Part shown: piece by piece, positions 14,462 to 14,781 of the stretch
Layout of the letters: the number at the start of each line of letters is the position of its first letter
How positions within the stretch are numbered: position 1 is the first letter of the stretch
Position numbers and translations under genes: made by a program
Notes under the pieces: generated by a model
Seen by the model: the letters and a program-made list of their open reading frames with translations, nothing else
The model's database searches: none
Told to the model about the DNA's origin: nothing
Source: DASRBO01 sp035653595
GTDB taxonomy: Bacteria > Actinomycetota > Acidimicrobiia > Acidimicrobiales > JAJPHE01
Length of the DNA stretch: 14,781 nucleotides
Direction: 5' to 3'
NCBI GenBank assembly: GCA_035653595.1
Contig: DASRBO010000191.1
Location: 1-14,781, forward strand

Positions 14462-14781
14462 CTAGCCGATGGGGTCGGGCGCCACCCGGCGCAGGAGCAT
14501 GGTGGAGGTGCTGGTCGACTTGGACCCGCCGCCGACCACCGAGGTGGTGACCGAGCGGGAGCTGACGACCAGGCCGAGGGACGGAGCGAACAGGTCCTCG
14601 GAGTTGCTGTCGGTGACCGAGGCGGCGTTGACCCCGCCGAAGTGGCCGGAGTCGGTGTAGCGGGAGTGGTCGTCGAGGACCCAGGCCGCCACCTTGGTGC
14701 CCCCGATGTCGACCGTGGTGGTGCCGACGACCCGCCCCGAGGTCTGGATCTGTATCGAGAACTGCCCCACCGAGAACGAGA
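14462..14781 (-). CDS. C-terminal part of an unknown protein (partial at window edge)
   Basis: The frame is open from the window edge to a TAG at 14462-14464 and gives 106 residues. A GTG at 14770 is an available start, but the frame continues upstream, so this is probably the end of a longer protein. The sequence is rich in Ser, Thr and Val and alternates like beta strands, with TTTVDIGGTKVAAWVLDD and APSLGLVVSSRSVTT. This resembles secreted or lipoprotein-type beta-sheet domains, but no family is recognised. It lies seven bases before the ABC ATPase in the same direction and may belong to the same operon. No membrane segment is visible in this part. Confidence 0.65.
   Translation of the reverse strand, partial: SFSVGQFSIQIQTSGRVVGTTTVDIGGTKVAAWVLDDHSRYTDSGHFGGVNAASVTDSNSEDLFAPSLGLVVSSRSVTTSVVGGGSKSTSTSTMLLRRVAPDPIG

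Noticed and set aside
1..14781. Mobile elements, CRISPR arrays, toxin-antitoxin or defence genes, tRNAs
   Set aside because: No transposase, integrase, long direct or inverted repeat, repeat-spacer array, tRNA-like cloverleaf or defence domain was seen; coding style is uniform from end to end.

Overview
The window comes from a very GC-rich bacterial chromosome. G or C fills most third codon positions, starts are often GTG or TTG, genes are tightly packed, and several starts look leaderless with TANNNT -10 boxes. This suggests an actinobacterium, possibly an uncultured Acidimicrobiia-like lineage, but that is inferred from composition and gene style; no rRNA or other phylogenetic marker is present. 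No tRNA, rRNA, CRISPR array, insertion sequence, integrase or attachment site was found. Every stretch longer than about 150 bases is coding.

Layout. (1) Positions 1-5753, plus strand: the tail of an unknown gene, an MBL-fold alkyl-sulfatase-like hydrolase, an M3 oligoendopeptidase, a VOC metalloenzyme, an alpha/beta hydrolase and a TauE/SafE exporter. They are packed with gaps of 5 to 39 bases. The exporter seems to have its own promoter and a six-codon, cysteine-containing leader ORF that overlaps its start. (2) Positions 5754-7280, plus strand: a 150-base intergenic region, then a secreted clan-A-like glycoside hydrolase. (3) Positions 11938-7262, minus strand: an L-rhamnose catabolic operon in the order rhaEW (fused rhamnulose-1-phosphate aldolase and lactaldehyde dehydrogenase), rhaI (isomerase), rhaB (kinase). 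It converges on the glycoside hydrolase with a 19-base overlap. (4) Positions 14781-12031, minus strand: the C-terminus of an unknown protein, an ABC ATPase, its ABC-2-type permease and a crotonase-fold protein whose residues look more like an enoyl-CoA isomerase than a hydratase.

How the genes work together. The rha enzymes form a complete intracellular route from L-rhamnose to DHAP and a lactaldehyde product: isomerase, then kinase, then aldolase, then dehydrogenase. Transporter, mutarotase and regulator are not in the window. The neighbouring secreted glycosidase could release sugars outside the cell, but a link to rhamnose is only inferred from position. The ABC pair is a typical two-gene exporter. 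The plus-strand genes at 75-5753 look degradative (sulfate ester or related hydrolysis, peptide hydrolysis, ring or carbonyl chemistry) with an exporter that may handle sulfur oxyanions or organosulfonates; substrates cannot be read from the sequence.

The least ordinary signals are the leaderless-promoter pattern at three transcription starts, the Cys-codon leader ORF before the TauE/SafE gene, the three rha genes lying in one reading frame separated only by stop codons, and the crotonase lacking one catalytic glutamate. No clearly new multi-gene system was found.
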